A DNA stretch of 64,000 bases from Bacteroides acidifaciens (GCF_024623065.1 NZ_JANJZR010000013.1:16374-80373), one strand, 5' to 3'; shown: positions 1-10,369, numbered from the stretch's first letter. The notes: a model not told the origin generated them from the sequence alone. Numbers and translations are program-made.

Positions 1-962
1 AACTGAACAGTAATCCGAGTATCGGCATGAAAGCCATTATCGACGTATGCGGACTTTCTGAAAAGGAAATCACCGTCAGCGATATTGTCTTCAAAATCGG
101 ACCGCGCATCAATGCGTCGGGACGTATTCAAAATGGGAAAGAAGCGGTGGACTTGTTGACGGAAAAAGACTTCTCGTCTGCGCTTGAGAAGGCCGGACAA
201 ATCAATCAGTATAACGAGACACGGAAAGACCTCGATAAAAGCATGACGGAAGAGGCGAACAAAATCGTCGCCAACCTGGACGGGCTGGCCGACCGCCGCT
301 CTATCGTGCTTTATAACGAAGAATGGCACAAAGGGGTGATTGGTATCGTAGCTTCCCGCCTGACGGAAGTTTACTATCGTCCTGCCGTAGTACTGACCCG
401 GACGGATGATATGGCAACCGGTTCCGCACGCTCTGTTTCCGGTTTTGATGTATACAAGGCGATTGAACATTGCCGCGACTTGCTGGAGAATTTTGGCGGA
501 CATACCTATGCTGCCGGATTGTCCATGAAAGTGGAAAACGTGGAAGCCTTCACCAAACGGTTCGAAGAATACGTCTCGCAGCACATCCTGCCGGAGCAAA
601 CCAGTGCTGTTATCGATATTGACGCCGAGATTGACTTCAGGGATATTTCTCCCAAGTTCTTCAATGACTTGAAAAAGTTCAATCCGTACGGCCCCGATAA
701 CATAAAGCCCATCTTCTGTACGCATCATGTCTATGATTATGGGACGAGCAAAGTGGTGGGACGCGACCAGGAACATATCAAACTGGAACTGGTTGACAAT
801 AAATCGAACAATGTGATGAATGGTATCGCATTCGGGCAAAGTTCGCACGTAAGATATATCAAGACCAAACGTTCGTTCGATATCTGCTACACCATTGAAG
901 AGAATACCCACAAACGTGGTGAAGTGCAACTACAAATCGAAGATATAAGACCGATTGAATAA
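1..962 (+). CDS. recJ: Single-stranded-DNA-specific exonuclease RecJ, 3' part (5' end lies outside the window)
   Basis: ORF 27..962 is open to the window edge; DHHA1-type motifs GPRINASGR, GVIGIVASRL and GGHTYAAGLS; followed directly by recQ. Confidence 0.9.
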   Translation, partial: LNSNPSIGMKAIIDVCGLSEKEITVSDIVFKIGPRINASGRIQNGKEAVDLLTEKDFSSALEKAGQINQYNETRKDLDKSMTEEANKIVANLDGLADRRSIVLYNEEWHKGVIGIVASRLTEVYYRPAVVLTRTDDMATGSARSVSGFDVYKAIEHCRDLLENFGGHTYAAGLSMKVENVEAFTKRFEEYVSQHILPEQTSAVIDIDAEIDFRDISPKFFNDLKKFNPYGPDNIKPIFCTHHVYDYGTSKVVGRDQEHIKLELVDNKSNNVMNGIAFGQSSHVRYIKTKRSFDICYTIEENTHKRGEVQLQIEDIRPIE

Positions 963-2859
963 GTATCAGGAGATATTAAGACAATACTGGGGATATGACT
1001 CTTTCCGCGATTTGCAGGAAGAGATCATTACCAGTATCGGTGAAGGCAAAGACACACTGGGACTGATGCCGACCGGTGGCGGCAAGTCCATCACATTCCA
1101 GGTCCCTGCCCTTGCCCAAGAGGGACTTTGCATCGTCATCACTCCTCTCATCGCCTTGATGAAAGACCAAGTGCACAACCTGCGCAAACGCGGTATCAAG
1201 GCTCTTGCCGTATATTCCGGTATGACACGGCAGGAGATTATTACCGCACTTGAGAACTGTATCTTCGGCAATTACAAATTTCTCTATATTTCTCCGGAAC
1301 GTCTGGATACGGAAATATTCCGCATCAAACTCCGTTCCATGAAAGTCTCCATGATTACAGTAGACGAAAGCCACTGTATCTCACAATGGGGATATGATTT
1401 CCGTCCTGCTTACTTGAAGATAGCGGAAATACGGGAACTTTTGCCGGGTGTTCCGGTACTGGCACTTACCGCGACCGCCACCCCGGAAGTAGTAAAAGAC
1501 ATTCAAGCCCGCCTGAATTTCCATGAAGGGAATGTTTTCCGCATGAGCTTCGAGCGGAAGAACTTGGCGTACATCGTCCGCCAGACGGATAACAAGACCA
1601 AAGAATTATTGCATATCTTACAAAGGATTCCGGGCAGTGCCATTATTTATGTACGCAACAGGCGACGGACTAAAGAAATCACCGAGCTGCTTGTAAACGA
1701 AGAGATTACCGCCGATTTCTATCATGCGGGACTTGACAATGCCGTAAAAGACCTGCGGCAAAAGCGTTGGCAAAACGGCGAAGTACGTGTAATGGTAGCG
1801 ACGAATGCCTTCGGGATGGGAATTGACAAACCTGATGTCCGTATTGTACTGCATCTCGATCTTCCCGATTCGCCCGAAGCCTATTTTCAGGAAGCCGGAC
1901 GTGCGGGAAGAGACGGAGAAAAGGCTTACGCTGTCATCTTATATTCCAAATCAGATAGAACAACACTACATAAGCGGATAGCGGATACTTTTCCCGACAA
2001 GGAATACATACTCAATGTCTACGAACATTTGCAGTATTACTATCAGATGGCGATGGGAGACGGATTCCAGTGTGTCCGCGAATTCAATATCGAAGAGTTC
2101 TGCCGGAAATTCAAATATTTTCCGGTTCCGGTGGACAGTGCACTGAAAATACTGACCCAAGCCGGTTATCTGGAATATACGGACGAGCAGGACAATGCTT
2201 CGCGTATCCTGTTCACGCTCCGCCGGGATGAATTGTACAAGTTGCGCGAAATGGGACCGGAAACGGAAGCACTGATACAAACCATCCTCCGTTCGTACAC
2301 AGGAGTGTTCACGGATTATGCTTATATCAGCGAAGCATCCCTGTCCATACGTACCGGGTTGACACGCGAGCAAATCTACAACATACTGGTGACACTGACC
2401 AAACGCCGTATCGTGGATTATATTCCTCACAAAAAGACACCTTATATTATATATACGCGCGAACGGCAGGAACTCCGTTTCGTACGTATCCCGCCTTCGG
2501 TCTATGAAGAGCGCAAAGTCCGCTATGAAGCGCGCATTAAGGCGATGGAAGAGTATGTCACTTCAGACAATGTATGCCGCAGCCGGATGTTGCTCCGCTA
2601 TTTCGGAGAGAAGAACGAACATAACTGCGGACAGTGTGATGTCTGCCTCAGCCGTCACGCGACAGACTCTCTATCCGAAGATTCTTTCGAGAAACTGAAA
2701 CGTCAAATCATAGAGCTGCTTACTCAGAATCCGCTATCCCCAGTAGAAATAGCCTATCAGATAGCGGTGGAAAAAGAGGAAATAGCGGAAGTCATCCGTC
2801 ATTTATTGGAAGAAGGCGCATTGAAGATGCAGGACGGAATAATACGTATTTCAAGATAA
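955..2859 (+). CDS. recQ: ATP-dependent DNA helicase RecQ
   Basis: Helicase motifs MPTGGGKS, DESHCISQWGYDFRP, ALTATATP and QEAGRAGRDG; TTG start at 955 overlaps the end of recJ by 8 bp. Confidence 0.95.
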   Translation: MNKYQEILRQYWGYDSFRDLQEEIITSIGEGKDTLGLMPTGGGKSITFQVPALAQEGLCIVITPLIALMKDQVHNLRKRGIKALAVYSGMTRQEIITALENCIFGNYKFLYISPERLDTEIFRIKLRSMKVSMITVDESHCISQWGYDFRPAYLKIAEIRELLPGVPVLALTATATPEVVKDIQARLNFHEGNVFRMSFERKNLAYIVRQTDNKTKELLHILQRIPGSAIIYVRNRRRTKEITELLVNEEITADFYHAGLDNAVKDLRQKRWQNGEVRVMVATNAFGMGIDKPDVRIVLHLDLPDSPEAYFQEAGRAGRDGEKAYAVILYSKSDRTTLHKRIADTFPDKEYILNVYEHLQYYYQMAMGDGFQCVREFNIEEFCRKFKYFPVPVDSALKILTQAGYLEYTDEQDNASRILFTLRRDELYKLREMGPETEALIQTILRSYTGVFTDYAYISEASLSIRTGLTREQIYNILVTLTKRRIVDYIPHKKTPYIIYTRERQELRFVRIPPSVYEERKVRYEARIKAMEEYVTSDNVCRSRMLLRYFGEKNEHNCGQCDVCLSRHATDSLSEDSFEKLKRQIIELLTQNPLSPVEIAYQIAVEKEEIAEVIRHLLEEGALKMQDGIIRISR

Positions 2860-2898
2860 GTTATTACCTTTGCAGATAAACTCAAAAAAAAACATATC

Positions 2899-3861
2899 AT
2901 GCCGAACTTTTTTAAATCTTTCTTCTCCGGAAAGTCTGAAACTCCGGAAAGCGAAAAGCAAAAAAACGACCGGAAAAGATTCGAGATTTTCAAATATGAC
3001 GGTCTGCGTGCACAACGCATGGGACGTCCGGATTATGCCGTAAAATGTTTCACTGAAGCTCTTGCCATCGAAGAAGAGTTTGAAACAATGGGATATCTCA
3101 GCCAACTCTACATCCAAATAGGAGACACGGCAAAAGCACGCGAACTGTTGGAGAAAATGGCTGCAATGGAGCCGCACATCACCAACACTTTCCTGACATT
3201 AGCCAATGTATGTTTCATTCAGGAAGATTATCAAGCGATGGAAGAGGCTGCCAATAAGGCGATTGCCATCGAAGAGGGAAATGCCGTAGCGCATTATCTG
3301 TTGGGAAAAGCCCGTCAGGGACAGAATGACGACCTGATGACCATCGCCCATCTCACGAAAGCCATCACATTGAAGGATGATTTCGTTGAAGCCCGCCTGC
3401 TGCGTGCAGAAGCTCTCCTAAAGCTAAGACAGTACAACGAAATGATGGAAGACATAGACACCGTACTTGCCCAAAATCCGGAAGAAGAAACTGCCATACT
3501 ACTGCGTGGAAAAGTGAAAGAAGCGAACGAACAGGCTGAAGAAGCGGAAGCGGACTACCAACTTGTTACGGAAATAAACCCTTTCAACGAACAGGCATAT
3601 CTTTATCTGGGGCAACTTTATATCAACCAAAAGAAACTGACGGAAGCCATCGAACTGTTTGATGAAGCTATCGAACTGAATCCTAATTTCGCGGAAGCCT
3701 ACAAGGAGCGCGGGCGTGCCAAACTGCTGAATGGAGATAAAGACGGCTCCGTGGAAGACATGAAGAAATCTTTGGAACTGAATCCGAAAGAAGAGGCCAG
3801 GCTGAACGGAGAATTCAAGAACCTTGGAACAAAGCCGGAAGCACTGCCGGGTATCTTCTAA
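2899..3861 (+). CDS. Tetratricopeptide repeat protein
   Basis: Repeated TPR pattern (e.g. AIELFDEAIELNPNFAEAYKERGRAKL). Confidence 0.85.
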   Translation: MPNFFKSFFSGKSETPESEKQKNDRKRFEIFKYDGLRAQRMGRPDYAVKCFTEALAIEEEFETMGYLSQLYIQIGDTAKARELLEKMAAMEPHITNTFLTLANVCFIQEDYQAMEEAANKAIAIEEGNAVAHYLLGKARQGQNDDLMTIAHLTKAITLKDDFVEARLLRAEALLKLRQYNEMMEDIDTVLAQNPEEETAILLRGKVKEANEQAEEAEADYQLVTEINPFNEQAYLYLGQLYINQKKLTEAIELFDEAIELNPNFAEAYKERGRAKLLNGDKDGSVEDMKKSLELNPKEEARLNGEFKNLGTKPEALPGIF

Positions 3862-3913
3862 ATGTCCTTTTTATATATTTTAGGCAAGAAAACAAAAAAA
3901 GTATCGCTTTTTG

Positions 3914-3943
3914 TTTGCGTTTAACAGAAAAGTATTACTTTTG
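3914..3943 (+). promoter_or_regulatory. Bacteroides-type promoter for the phe/tyr operon (TTTG-N18-TACTTTTG)
   Basis: TTTG at 3914-3917 and TACTTTTG (TAnnTTTG) at 3936-3943, about 40 bp upstream of a leader ORF. Confidence 0.6.
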
Positions 3944-3982
3944 TCCCAAGAATTAAAAACCAAAGCAAAAAACAAAGTTCGT

Positions 3983-4069
3983 ATGAAATCATTTACTTAT
4001 GCATATTACTTCTTTTTTTACTTTTACTTTAGCAGCAAAGTAGAGCGGGAGTTTGTATGTATCAAGTGA
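3983..4069 (+). CDS. Phe/Tyr-rich leader peptide MKSFTYAYYFFFYFYFSSKVEREFVCIK (candidate transcription attenuator)
   Basis: 28-codon ORF; 11 of residues 4-16 are Phe or Tyr; followed by an intrinsic terminator and then pheA. Confidence 0.85.
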   Translation: MKSFTYAYYFFFYFYFSSKVEREFVCIK

Positions 4070-4109
4070 CAGTGATGCTTAAGGACAGAATAAAGAAATC
4101 AATCATATG

Positions 4110-4142
4110 AATCCCGCTCCGATACGGACGCGGGATTTTTTT
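4110..4142 (+). terminator. Attenuator terminator upstream of pheA
   Basis: AATCCCGC(4110-4117)/GCGGGATT(4130-4137), continued inward by TCCG/CGGA around an ATA loop, then a T run. Confidence 0.85.
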
Positions 4143-4161
4143 ATAATACATCGTCAAGACA

Positions 4162-5010
4162 ATGAAAAAGATAGCTATTCAAGGAACACTCGGCTCTTAT
4201 CACGACATCGCCGCACACAAATATTTCGAAGGAGAAGAGATAGAGCTAATCTGTTGCGCCACCTTCGAAGACGTGTTTGCCTCCATACGCAGAGACAGCC
4301 AGGTCATCGGGATGCTCGCCATCGAGAATACGATTGCGGGCAGCTTGCTGCACAACAACGAGTTGCTGAGGCAGAGCGGCACGCAGATTATCGGCGAATA
4401 CAAACTGCGCATCTCGCACAGCTTCGTCTGCCTGCCCGACGAAAGTTGGGAAGACCTGACGGAAGTCAACTCCCACCCCATCGCCCTGATGCAGTGCCGC
4501 GATTTCCTGAACCAGCACCCGCAACTGAAAGTGGTGGAAGGCGAAGACACGGCACGCAGCGCAGAGACCATCAAGAACGGAAATCTGAAAGGACACGCCG
4601 CCATCTGCTCCAAAGCGGCCGCCGAACGCTACGGAATGAAAGTGTTGCAGGAGGGCATCGAGACAAACAAGCACAACTTCACCCGTTTCCTCGTTGTTGC
4701 CGACCCTTGGCAGGCGGACGAACTGCGGCAGCACCACGCCTCCACTGCCAACAAGGCAAACATGGTGTTCACACTGCCGCACACGGAAGGCAGCCTGTCA
4801 CAAGTGCTCTCCATCCTCTCTTTCTACAACATCAACCTCACCAAGATACAGTCGTTGCCTATTATCGGACGTGAATGGGAATATCAGTTTTATGTCGACG
4901 TGACCTTCAACGACTATCTGAGATATAAGCAATCCATTGCGGCAATCACTCCATTAACCAAAGAACTTAAATTATTAGGCGAATATGCAGAAGGAAAATC
5001 AAACGTATAA
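4162..5010 (+). CDS. pheA: Prephenate dehydratase with C-terminal ACT domain
   Basis: GTLGSYHDIAAHKYF start, substrate-binding block, and ACT-like region EGSLSQVLSILSFYNINLTKIQSLPI. Confidence 0.93.
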   Translation: MKKIAIQGTLGSYHDIAAHKYFEGEEIELICCATFEDVFASIRRDSQVIGMLAIENTIAGSLLHNNELLRQSGTQIIGEYKLRISHSFVCLPDESWEDLTEVNSHPIALMQCRDFLNQHPQLKVVEGEDTARSAETIKNGNLKGHAAICSKAAAERYGMKVLQEGIETNKHNFTRFLVVADPWQADELRQHHASTANKANMVFTLPHTEGSLSQVLSILSFYNINLTKIQSLPIIGREWEYQFYVDVTFNDYLRYKQSIAAITPLTKELKLLGEYAEGKSNV

Positions 5011-6163
5011 AATCGCTCCTGCCGAACGGCTGGCAAGTGTAAGCGAATACTACTTCTCAAAGAAGCTGAAAGAGGTAGCACAGATGAATGCGGAAGGAAA
5101 AGACGTTATCAGCCTGGGTATCGGCAGTCCCGATATGCCGCCTTCGGAAAAGACCATCGAAACATTATGCAACAATGCCCACGATCCGAACGGACACGGT
5201 TATCAGCCGTATGTGGGTATCCCCGAACTCCGCAAAGGTTTCGCTGCCTGGTATCAACGCTGGTACGGTGTGGAACTGAACCCAAATACGGAGATACAAC
5301 CGTTGATTGGCTCGAAAGAGGGGATTCTTCATGTCACACTGGCTTTTGTCAATCCGGGCGAACAGGTATTGGTTCCGAATCCGGGCTATCCTACTTATAC
5401 TTCTTTGAGCAAGATACTCGGTGCGGAAGTCGTCAATTATGATTTGAAAGAGGATGACGGCTGGATGCCCGACTTTGAAGCACTGGAGAATATGGATTTA
5501 AGCCGCGTGAAGCTGATGTGGACGAACTATCCGAATATGCCGACAGGCGCAAACGCAACTCCCGAACTATATGAACGTCTCGTCGACTTTGCCCGCCGGA
5601 AGAATATTGTGATTGTGAATGATAATCCGTACAGCTTTATCCTGAACGAAAAGCCTATCAGTATTCTGAGTGTGCCGGGAGCCAAAGAATGCTGCATCGA
5701 GTTCAATTCTATGAGCAAGAGCCACAATATGCCAGGCTGGCGTATCGGAATGTTAGCTTCGAACGCTGAATTCGTACAATGGATACTGAAGGTAAAAAGC
5801 AACATAGACAGCGGAATGTTCCGTGCCATGCAACTGGCAGCTGCAACAGCTCTGGAAGCAGAAGCAGACTGGTATGAAGGCAATAACGAAAACTACCGCA
5901 ACCGTCGTCACCTCGCTGGTGAGATTATGAAAACATTGGGATGCACCTACGATGAAAAGCAAGTGGGAATGTTCCTTTGGGGGAAAATTCCCGCATCTTG
6001 CAAGGATGTAGAGGAACTGACGGAAAAAGTGCTGCACGAAGCAAGAGTGTTCATCACTCCGGGATTTATTTTCGGCAGTAACGGAGCAAGATATATCCGT
6101 ATCTCCCTCTGTTGCAAGGATGCAAAATTAGCGGAAGCACTGGAAAGAATCAAAAGGATCTAG
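4985..6163 (+). CDS. Class I/II pyridoxal-phosphate aminotransferase
   Basis: ISLGIGSPDMPP, NYPNMPTGA, EFNSMSKSHNMPGWRIG; overlaps pheA by 26 bp. Confidence 0.9.
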   Translation: MQKENQTYKIAPAERLASVSEYYFSKKLKEVAQMNAEGKDVISLGIGSPDMPPSEKTIETLCNNAHDPNGHGYQPYVGIPELRKGFAAWYQRWYGVELNPNTEIQPLIGSKEGILHVTLAFVNPGEQVLVPNPGYPTYTSLSKILGAEVVNYDLKEDDGWMPDFEALENMDLSRVKLMWTNYPNMPTGANATPELYERLVDFARRKNIVIVNDNPYSFILNEKPISILSVPGAKECCIEFNSMSKSHNMPGWRIGMLASNAEFVQWILKVKSNIDSGMFRAMQLAAATALEAEADWYEGNNENYRNRRHLAGEIMKTLGCTYDEKQVGMFLWGKIPASCKDVEELTEKVLHEARVFITPGFIFGSNGARYIRISLCCKDAKLAEALERIKRI

Positions 6164-6216
6164 CCGCTTCCCACAACCAATAATCATCTAGTATAAAAGT
6201 AAAAACGAATAAGAAT

Positions 6217-7278
6217 ATGGAACTCGAATCAATTTTATTACCGGGCATTGAAACTAAAAGACCGATTGTCATTGCCGGCCCATGTAGTGCAGAGACTGAA
6301 GAACAAGTGATGGATACAGCCAAGCAATTGGCAGCTAAAGGACAAAAGATATTCCGCGCAGGAATCTGGAAACCGCGCACCAAACCGGGTGGTTTCGAAG
6401 GAGTCGGCGTAGAGGGTCTTGCTTGGCTGAAAGAGGTGAAGAAAGAAACGGGAATGTATGTTTCTACCGAAGTAGCAACAGCCAAACACGTCTACGAAGC
6501 CTTGAAGGCTGGTATCGATATTCTTTGGGTAGGCGCACGCACCACCGCCAACCCTTTCGCCGTACAGGAAATAGCTGACGCACTAAAAGGTGTTGACATC
6601 CCTGTATTAGTCAAGAATCCCGTTAATCCGGATCTTGAACTATGGATTGGAGCTTTGGAACGTATCAACAACGCAGGTCTGAAACGTTTGGGTGCTATCC
6701 ATCGCGGTTTCAGTAGCTACGATAAGAAGATTTACCGTAATCTTCCTCAATGGCACATTCCTATCGAACTGCGCCGTCGCATTCCTAATCTCCCGATTTT
6801 CTGTGACCCGAGCCACATCGGCGGCAAACGTGAACTGATAGCTCCTCTTTGCCAACAAGCGATGGACTTGAATTTCGACGGTCTGATTGTAGAAAGCCAC
6901 TGCAATCCTGATTGTGCGTGGAGCGATGCCTCGCAACAGGTGACGCCGGATGTGCTCGACTACATCCTCAATCTACTGGTTATCCGTACCGAAACTCAAT
7001 CTACAGAAAACTTGAGCCTGTTGCGTAAACAGATTGACGAATGTGACGACAACATCATCCAAGAACTAGCCAAGAGAATGCGTGTCGCCCGCGAAATCGG
7101 TACATTCAAGAAAGAGCACAACATCACTGTACTACAAGCCGGACGTTACAATGAAATTCTCGAGAAACGCGGAATGCAGGGAGAGCAATGTGGTATGGAT
7201 GCAGAATTTATGAAGAAAATCTTCGAAGCTATCCACGAAGAATCTGTTCGTCAGCAGATGGAAATTATCAATAAGTAG
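6217..7278 (+). CDS. Bifunctional 3-deoxy-7-phosphoheptulonate synthase / chorismate mutase type II
   Basis: VIAGPCSAET, FRAGIWKPRTKPGGFEG, FCDPSHIGG; C-terminal chorismate mutase helix LLRKQIDECDDNIIQELAKRMRVAREIG. Confidence 0.94.
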   Translation: MELESILLPGIETKRPIVIAGPCSAETEEQVMDTAKQLAAKGQKIFRAGIWKPRTKPGGFEGVGVEGLAWLKEVKKETGMYVSTEVATAKHVYEALKAGIDILWVGARTTANPFAVQEIADALKGVDIPVLVKNPVNPDLELWIGALERINNAGLKRLGAIHRGFSSYDKKIYRNLPQWHIPIELRRRIPNLPIFCDPSHIGGKRELIAPLCQQAMDLNFDGLIVESHCNPDCAWSDASQQVTPDVLDYILNLLVIRTETQSTENLSLLRKQIDECDDNIIQELAKRMRVAREIGTFKKEHNITVLQAGRYNEILEKRGMQGEQCGMDAEFMKKIFEAIHEESVRQQMEIINK

Positions 7279-7316
7279 TCAGATAGTTGACTACTTGCTA
7301 CTAAACAAATAGGAAT

Positions 7317-8090
7317 ATGAGAATATTAATCCTCGGAGCCGGAAAAATGGGCTCCTTCTTTACTGATATTTTGAGCTTTCAACACGAGACGGCCGTATAT
7401 GACGTCAACCCGCACCAATTGCGTTTTGTCTACAACACGTATCGTTTCACTACATTAGAGGAGATTAAGGAATTCGAACCGGAACTGGTTATCAATGCCG
7501 TTACAGTAAAGTACACGTTGGATGCTTTCCGCAACGTATTGCCCGTACTGCCCAAAGACTGTATCATCAGTGACATTGCCTCTGTAAAAACAGGACTGAA
7601 GAAGTTTTATGAAGAAAGCGGTTTCCGTTATGTTTCCAGTCACCCGATGTTTGGTCCTACTTTCGCCAGTCTCAGCAACTTGAGCAGCGAGAATGCGATC
7701 ATCATCAGTGAAGGCGACCATTTGGGAAAGATATTCTTCAAAGACCTCTATCAGACGTTGCGACTGAATATTTTCGAATATACATTCGACGAGCATGACG
7801 AGACAGTAGCCTACTCGCTTTCCATTCCGTTCGTCTCGACTTTCGTATTTGCTGCCGTAATGAAACATCAGGAAGCTCCGGGAACTACGTTCAAGAAACA
7901 TATGGCTATCGCCAAAGGTCTGCTGAGTGAAGACGACTACCTGCTTCAGGAAATCCTGTTCAATCCACGTACTCCGGGACAAGTGACCAATATCCGTACC
8001 GAGCTGAAAAACCTTCTCGAAATCATCGAGAATAAGGACGCGGAAGGGATGAAAAAGTATCTGACGAAGATTCGGGAGAAGATTAGATAA
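7317..8090 (+). CDS. tyrA: Prephenate dehydrogenase
   Basis: N-terminal Rossmann motif LILGAGKMGSFF; VSSHPMFGPTFASL; last gene of the aromatic amino acid operon. Confidence 0.9.
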   Translation: MRILILGAGKMGSFFTDILSFQHETAVYDVNPHQLRFVYNTYRFTTLEEIKEFEPELVINAVTVKYTLDAFRNVLPVLPKDCIISDIASVKTGLKKFYEESGFRYVSSHPMFGPTFASLSNLSSENAIIISEGDHLGKIFFKDLYQTLRLNIFEYTFDEHDETVAYSLSIPFVSTFVFAAVMKHQEAPGTTFKKHMAIAKGLLSEDDYLLQEILFNPRTPGQVTNIRTELKNLLEIIENKDAEGMKKYLTKIREKIR

Positions 8091-8119
8091 TCCGCAACCG
8101 ATATAGGTAAGATTTAACC

Positions 8120-8158
8120 ATCCCCTGCAAAAAAGTTCTTTGCAGGGGATTTTTTTTA
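8120..8158 (+). terminator. Intrinsic terminator of the phe/tyr operon
   Basis: ATCCCCTGCAAA / TTTGCAGGGGAT stem followed by TTTTTTT. Confidence 0.85.
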
Positions 8159-8205
8159 TATGTACCTTTGCATCCGCAAAAACGGATTCACAGGAGAAAA
8201 GAAGA

Positions 8206-10299
8206 ATGATAGATCAAGTTACCATCGACCGGATATTGGACGCGGCACAGATAATGGATGTCGTCTCGGACTTTGTCACTCTGCGCAAACGCGGTGTCAA
8301 CTACGTCGGCTTGTGTCCATTCCATAGTGACAAGACACCTTCTTTTTACGTTTCGCCTGCCAAAGGGCTTTGCAAATGCTTCGCCTGCGGCAAGGGTGGA
8401 AACGCAGTGCACTTTATCATGGAACACGAGCAGATGTCTTATCCCGAAGCACTGAAATACCTTGCCAAGAAATACAATATTGAAATCAAGGAACGGGAGC
8501 TGAGCGATGAAGAGAAGTTTGTGCAGAGCGAACGTGAAAGTATGTTTATTGTCAATAACTTCGCACGCGACTACTTTCAGAACATACTGAAAAATCATAT
8601 AGACGGCCGCAGCATCGGTATGGCTTACTTCCGCAACCGTGGTTTCCGGGATGATATTATCGAGAAATTCCAATTAGGATACTGTACCGACAACCATGAT
8701 GCTTTCTCCAAAGAAGCGTTACAGAAAGGATACAAGAAAGAGTATTTAGTCAAAACCGGACTTTGCTATGAGACAGACGACCACCGTTTGCAGGATCGTT
8801 TTTGGGGACGTGTCATTTTCCCTGTGCATACTCTTTCCGGCAAAGTCGTGGCTTTTGGTGGACGTGTACTTGCCAGTGCCACCAAAGGTGTAAAAGTCAA
8901 ATATGTCAACTCTCCAGAATCGGAGATTTACCATAAGAGTAACGAATTATACGGTATATACTTCGCCAAACAGGCAATTGTGAAACAAGACCGTTGTTTT
9001 TTAGTCGAGGGCTATACGGATGTTATTTCCATGCATCAATCCGGTATAGAAAACGTGGTAGCTTCTTCGGGAACGGCTCTTACACCGGGACAAATCCGTA
9101 TGATTCATCGGTTTACCAATAATATGACTGTGCTCTATGACGGCGACGCTGCTGGTATAAAGGCTTCTATCCGAGGCATTGATATGCTGCTTGAAGAAGG
9201 CATGAATATCAAAGTTTGTCTGCTGCCCGATGGCGACGACCCGGACTCTTTTGCCCGCAAACATAACTCTACGGAATTCCAAGCCTTCATATCGGAGCAT
9301 GAGACGGACTTTATCCGCTTCAAGACCAACTTGCTGCTGGAAGATGCCGGAAAAGATCCTATCAAACGGGCAGAGTTGATCGGCAACTTGGTACAAAGCA
9401 TCTCCGTCATACCAGAAGCGATTGTACGGGATGTCTATATCAAAGAATGTGCCCAATTATTGCATGTAGAAGATAAATTGCTGGTATCGGAAGTTGCCAA
9501 AAGACGGGAAACGCAAGCGAAGAAACGGGCTGAACAGAGTGAACGCGACCGCCGGATTGCCCAAAGAACGGCTTCAATGGTCCAGCAAGGTCAGCAAGGC
9601 GAAGCAAATGGAAATGCCCCCATGCCTGATGGTGATGTTCCATTGCCAGTGGAGGTTGCTGATGCCGGATATGCAGAAACGCCTTTTCCGCCACAAGAAG
9701 ATAACTATGCTTCATTTATTCCACAAGAAGGAAAAGAGGGACAAGAGTTCTATAAATTCGAACGACTGATATTGCAGGCTGTAGTCCGTCATGGTGAGAA
9801 AGTCATGTGCAACTTGACTGACGAAGAGGGTAATGAAATCCCTGTGACCGTCATAGAATATATTATCAACGACTTGAAGGAAGATGATCTGGCTTTCCAT
9901 AACCCGTTGCACCGCCAAATGTTGTCGGAAGCTGCCGCACATATGCATGACCCCAATTTCATTGCAGAACGCTATTTTCTGGCGCATCCCGATCCGGTTA
10001 TCAGCAAACTGAGCGTAGACTTGATTAATGTACGTTATCAGCTTAGCAAATATCATTCCAAGTCACAGAAGATTGTGACAGATGAAGAACGGCTTTACGA
10101 ACTGGTTCCGATGCTGATGATTAACTTCAAATACGCAATTGTAACGGAAGAGTTAAAGCATATGCTCTATGCTTTACAAGACCCCGCCCTTGCACATGAT
10201 AATGAGAAGTGCGATTCGTTAATGCAACGCTATAATGAACTGAGAACAGTACAAAACATTATGGCAAAACGATTAGGGGACAGGGTCGTATTGCGATAA
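8206..10299 (+). CDS. dnaG: DNA primase DnaG
   Basis: CHC2 zinc motif CPFHSDKTPSFYVSPAKGLCKCFACGKGG and TOPRIM EGYTDVISMHQSG; ATG at 8206 preferred over the 8140 start. Confidence 0.95.
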   Translation: MIDQVTIDRILDAAQIMDVVSDFVTLRKRGVNYVGLCPFHSDKTPSFYVSPAKGLCKCFACGKGGNAVHFIMEHEQMSYPEALKYLAKKYNIEIKERELSDEEKFVQSERESMFIVNNFARDYFQNILKNHIDGRSIGMAYFRNRGFRDDIIEKFQLGYCTDNHDAFSKEALQKGYKKEYLVKTGLCYETDDHRLQDRFWGRVIFPVHTLSGKVVAFGGRVLASATKGVKVKYVNSPESEIYHKSNELYGIYFAKQAIVKQDRCFLVEGYTDVISMHQSGIENVVASSGTALTPGQIRMIHRFTNNMTVLYDGDAAGIKASIRGIDMLLEEGMNIKVCLLPDGDDPDSFARKHNSTEFQAFISEHETDFIRFKTNLLLEDAGKDPIKRAELIGNLVQSISVIPEAIVRDVYIKECAQLLHVEDKLLVSEVAKRRETQAKKRAEQSERDRRIAQRTASMVQQGQQGEANGNAPMPDGDVPLPVEVADAGYAETPFPPQEDNYASFIPQEGKEGQEFYKFERLILQAVVRHGEKVMCNLTDEEGNEIPVTVIEYIINDLKEDDLAFHNPLHRQMLSEAAAHMHDPNFIAERYFLAHPDPVISKLSVDLINVRYQLSKYHSKSQKIVTDEERLYELVPMLMINFKYAIVTEELKHMLYALQDPALAHDNEKCDSLMQRYNELRTVQNIMAKRLGDRVVLR

Positions 10300-10302
10300 T
10301 TC

Positions 10303-10346
10303 TTCCCCGATGCCGGACACTCTCTTCCCCTGGTGCCGGACAGAAA
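10303..10346. repeat. Short 22-bp-period intergenic repeat (2 units, TTCCCC-GRTGCCGGACA)
   Basis: TTCCCC at 10303 and 10325 (spacing 22), each followed by TGCCGGACA; related to the array at 53063-53163. Confidence 0.7.
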
Positions 10347-10369
10347 TCACGTTTCCAATAAGTGTCTCT

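Noticed and set aside
4107-4874. 255-aa ORF overlapping pheA in another frame
   Set aside because: Arg/His/Gln-rich off-frame translation; begins inside the attenuator terminator; pheA explains the region.
8140-8205. Upstream start of dnaG in the ORF track
   Set aside because: The TTG at 8140 is inside the tyrA terminator stem; ATG at 8206 begins the conserved primase N-terminus.
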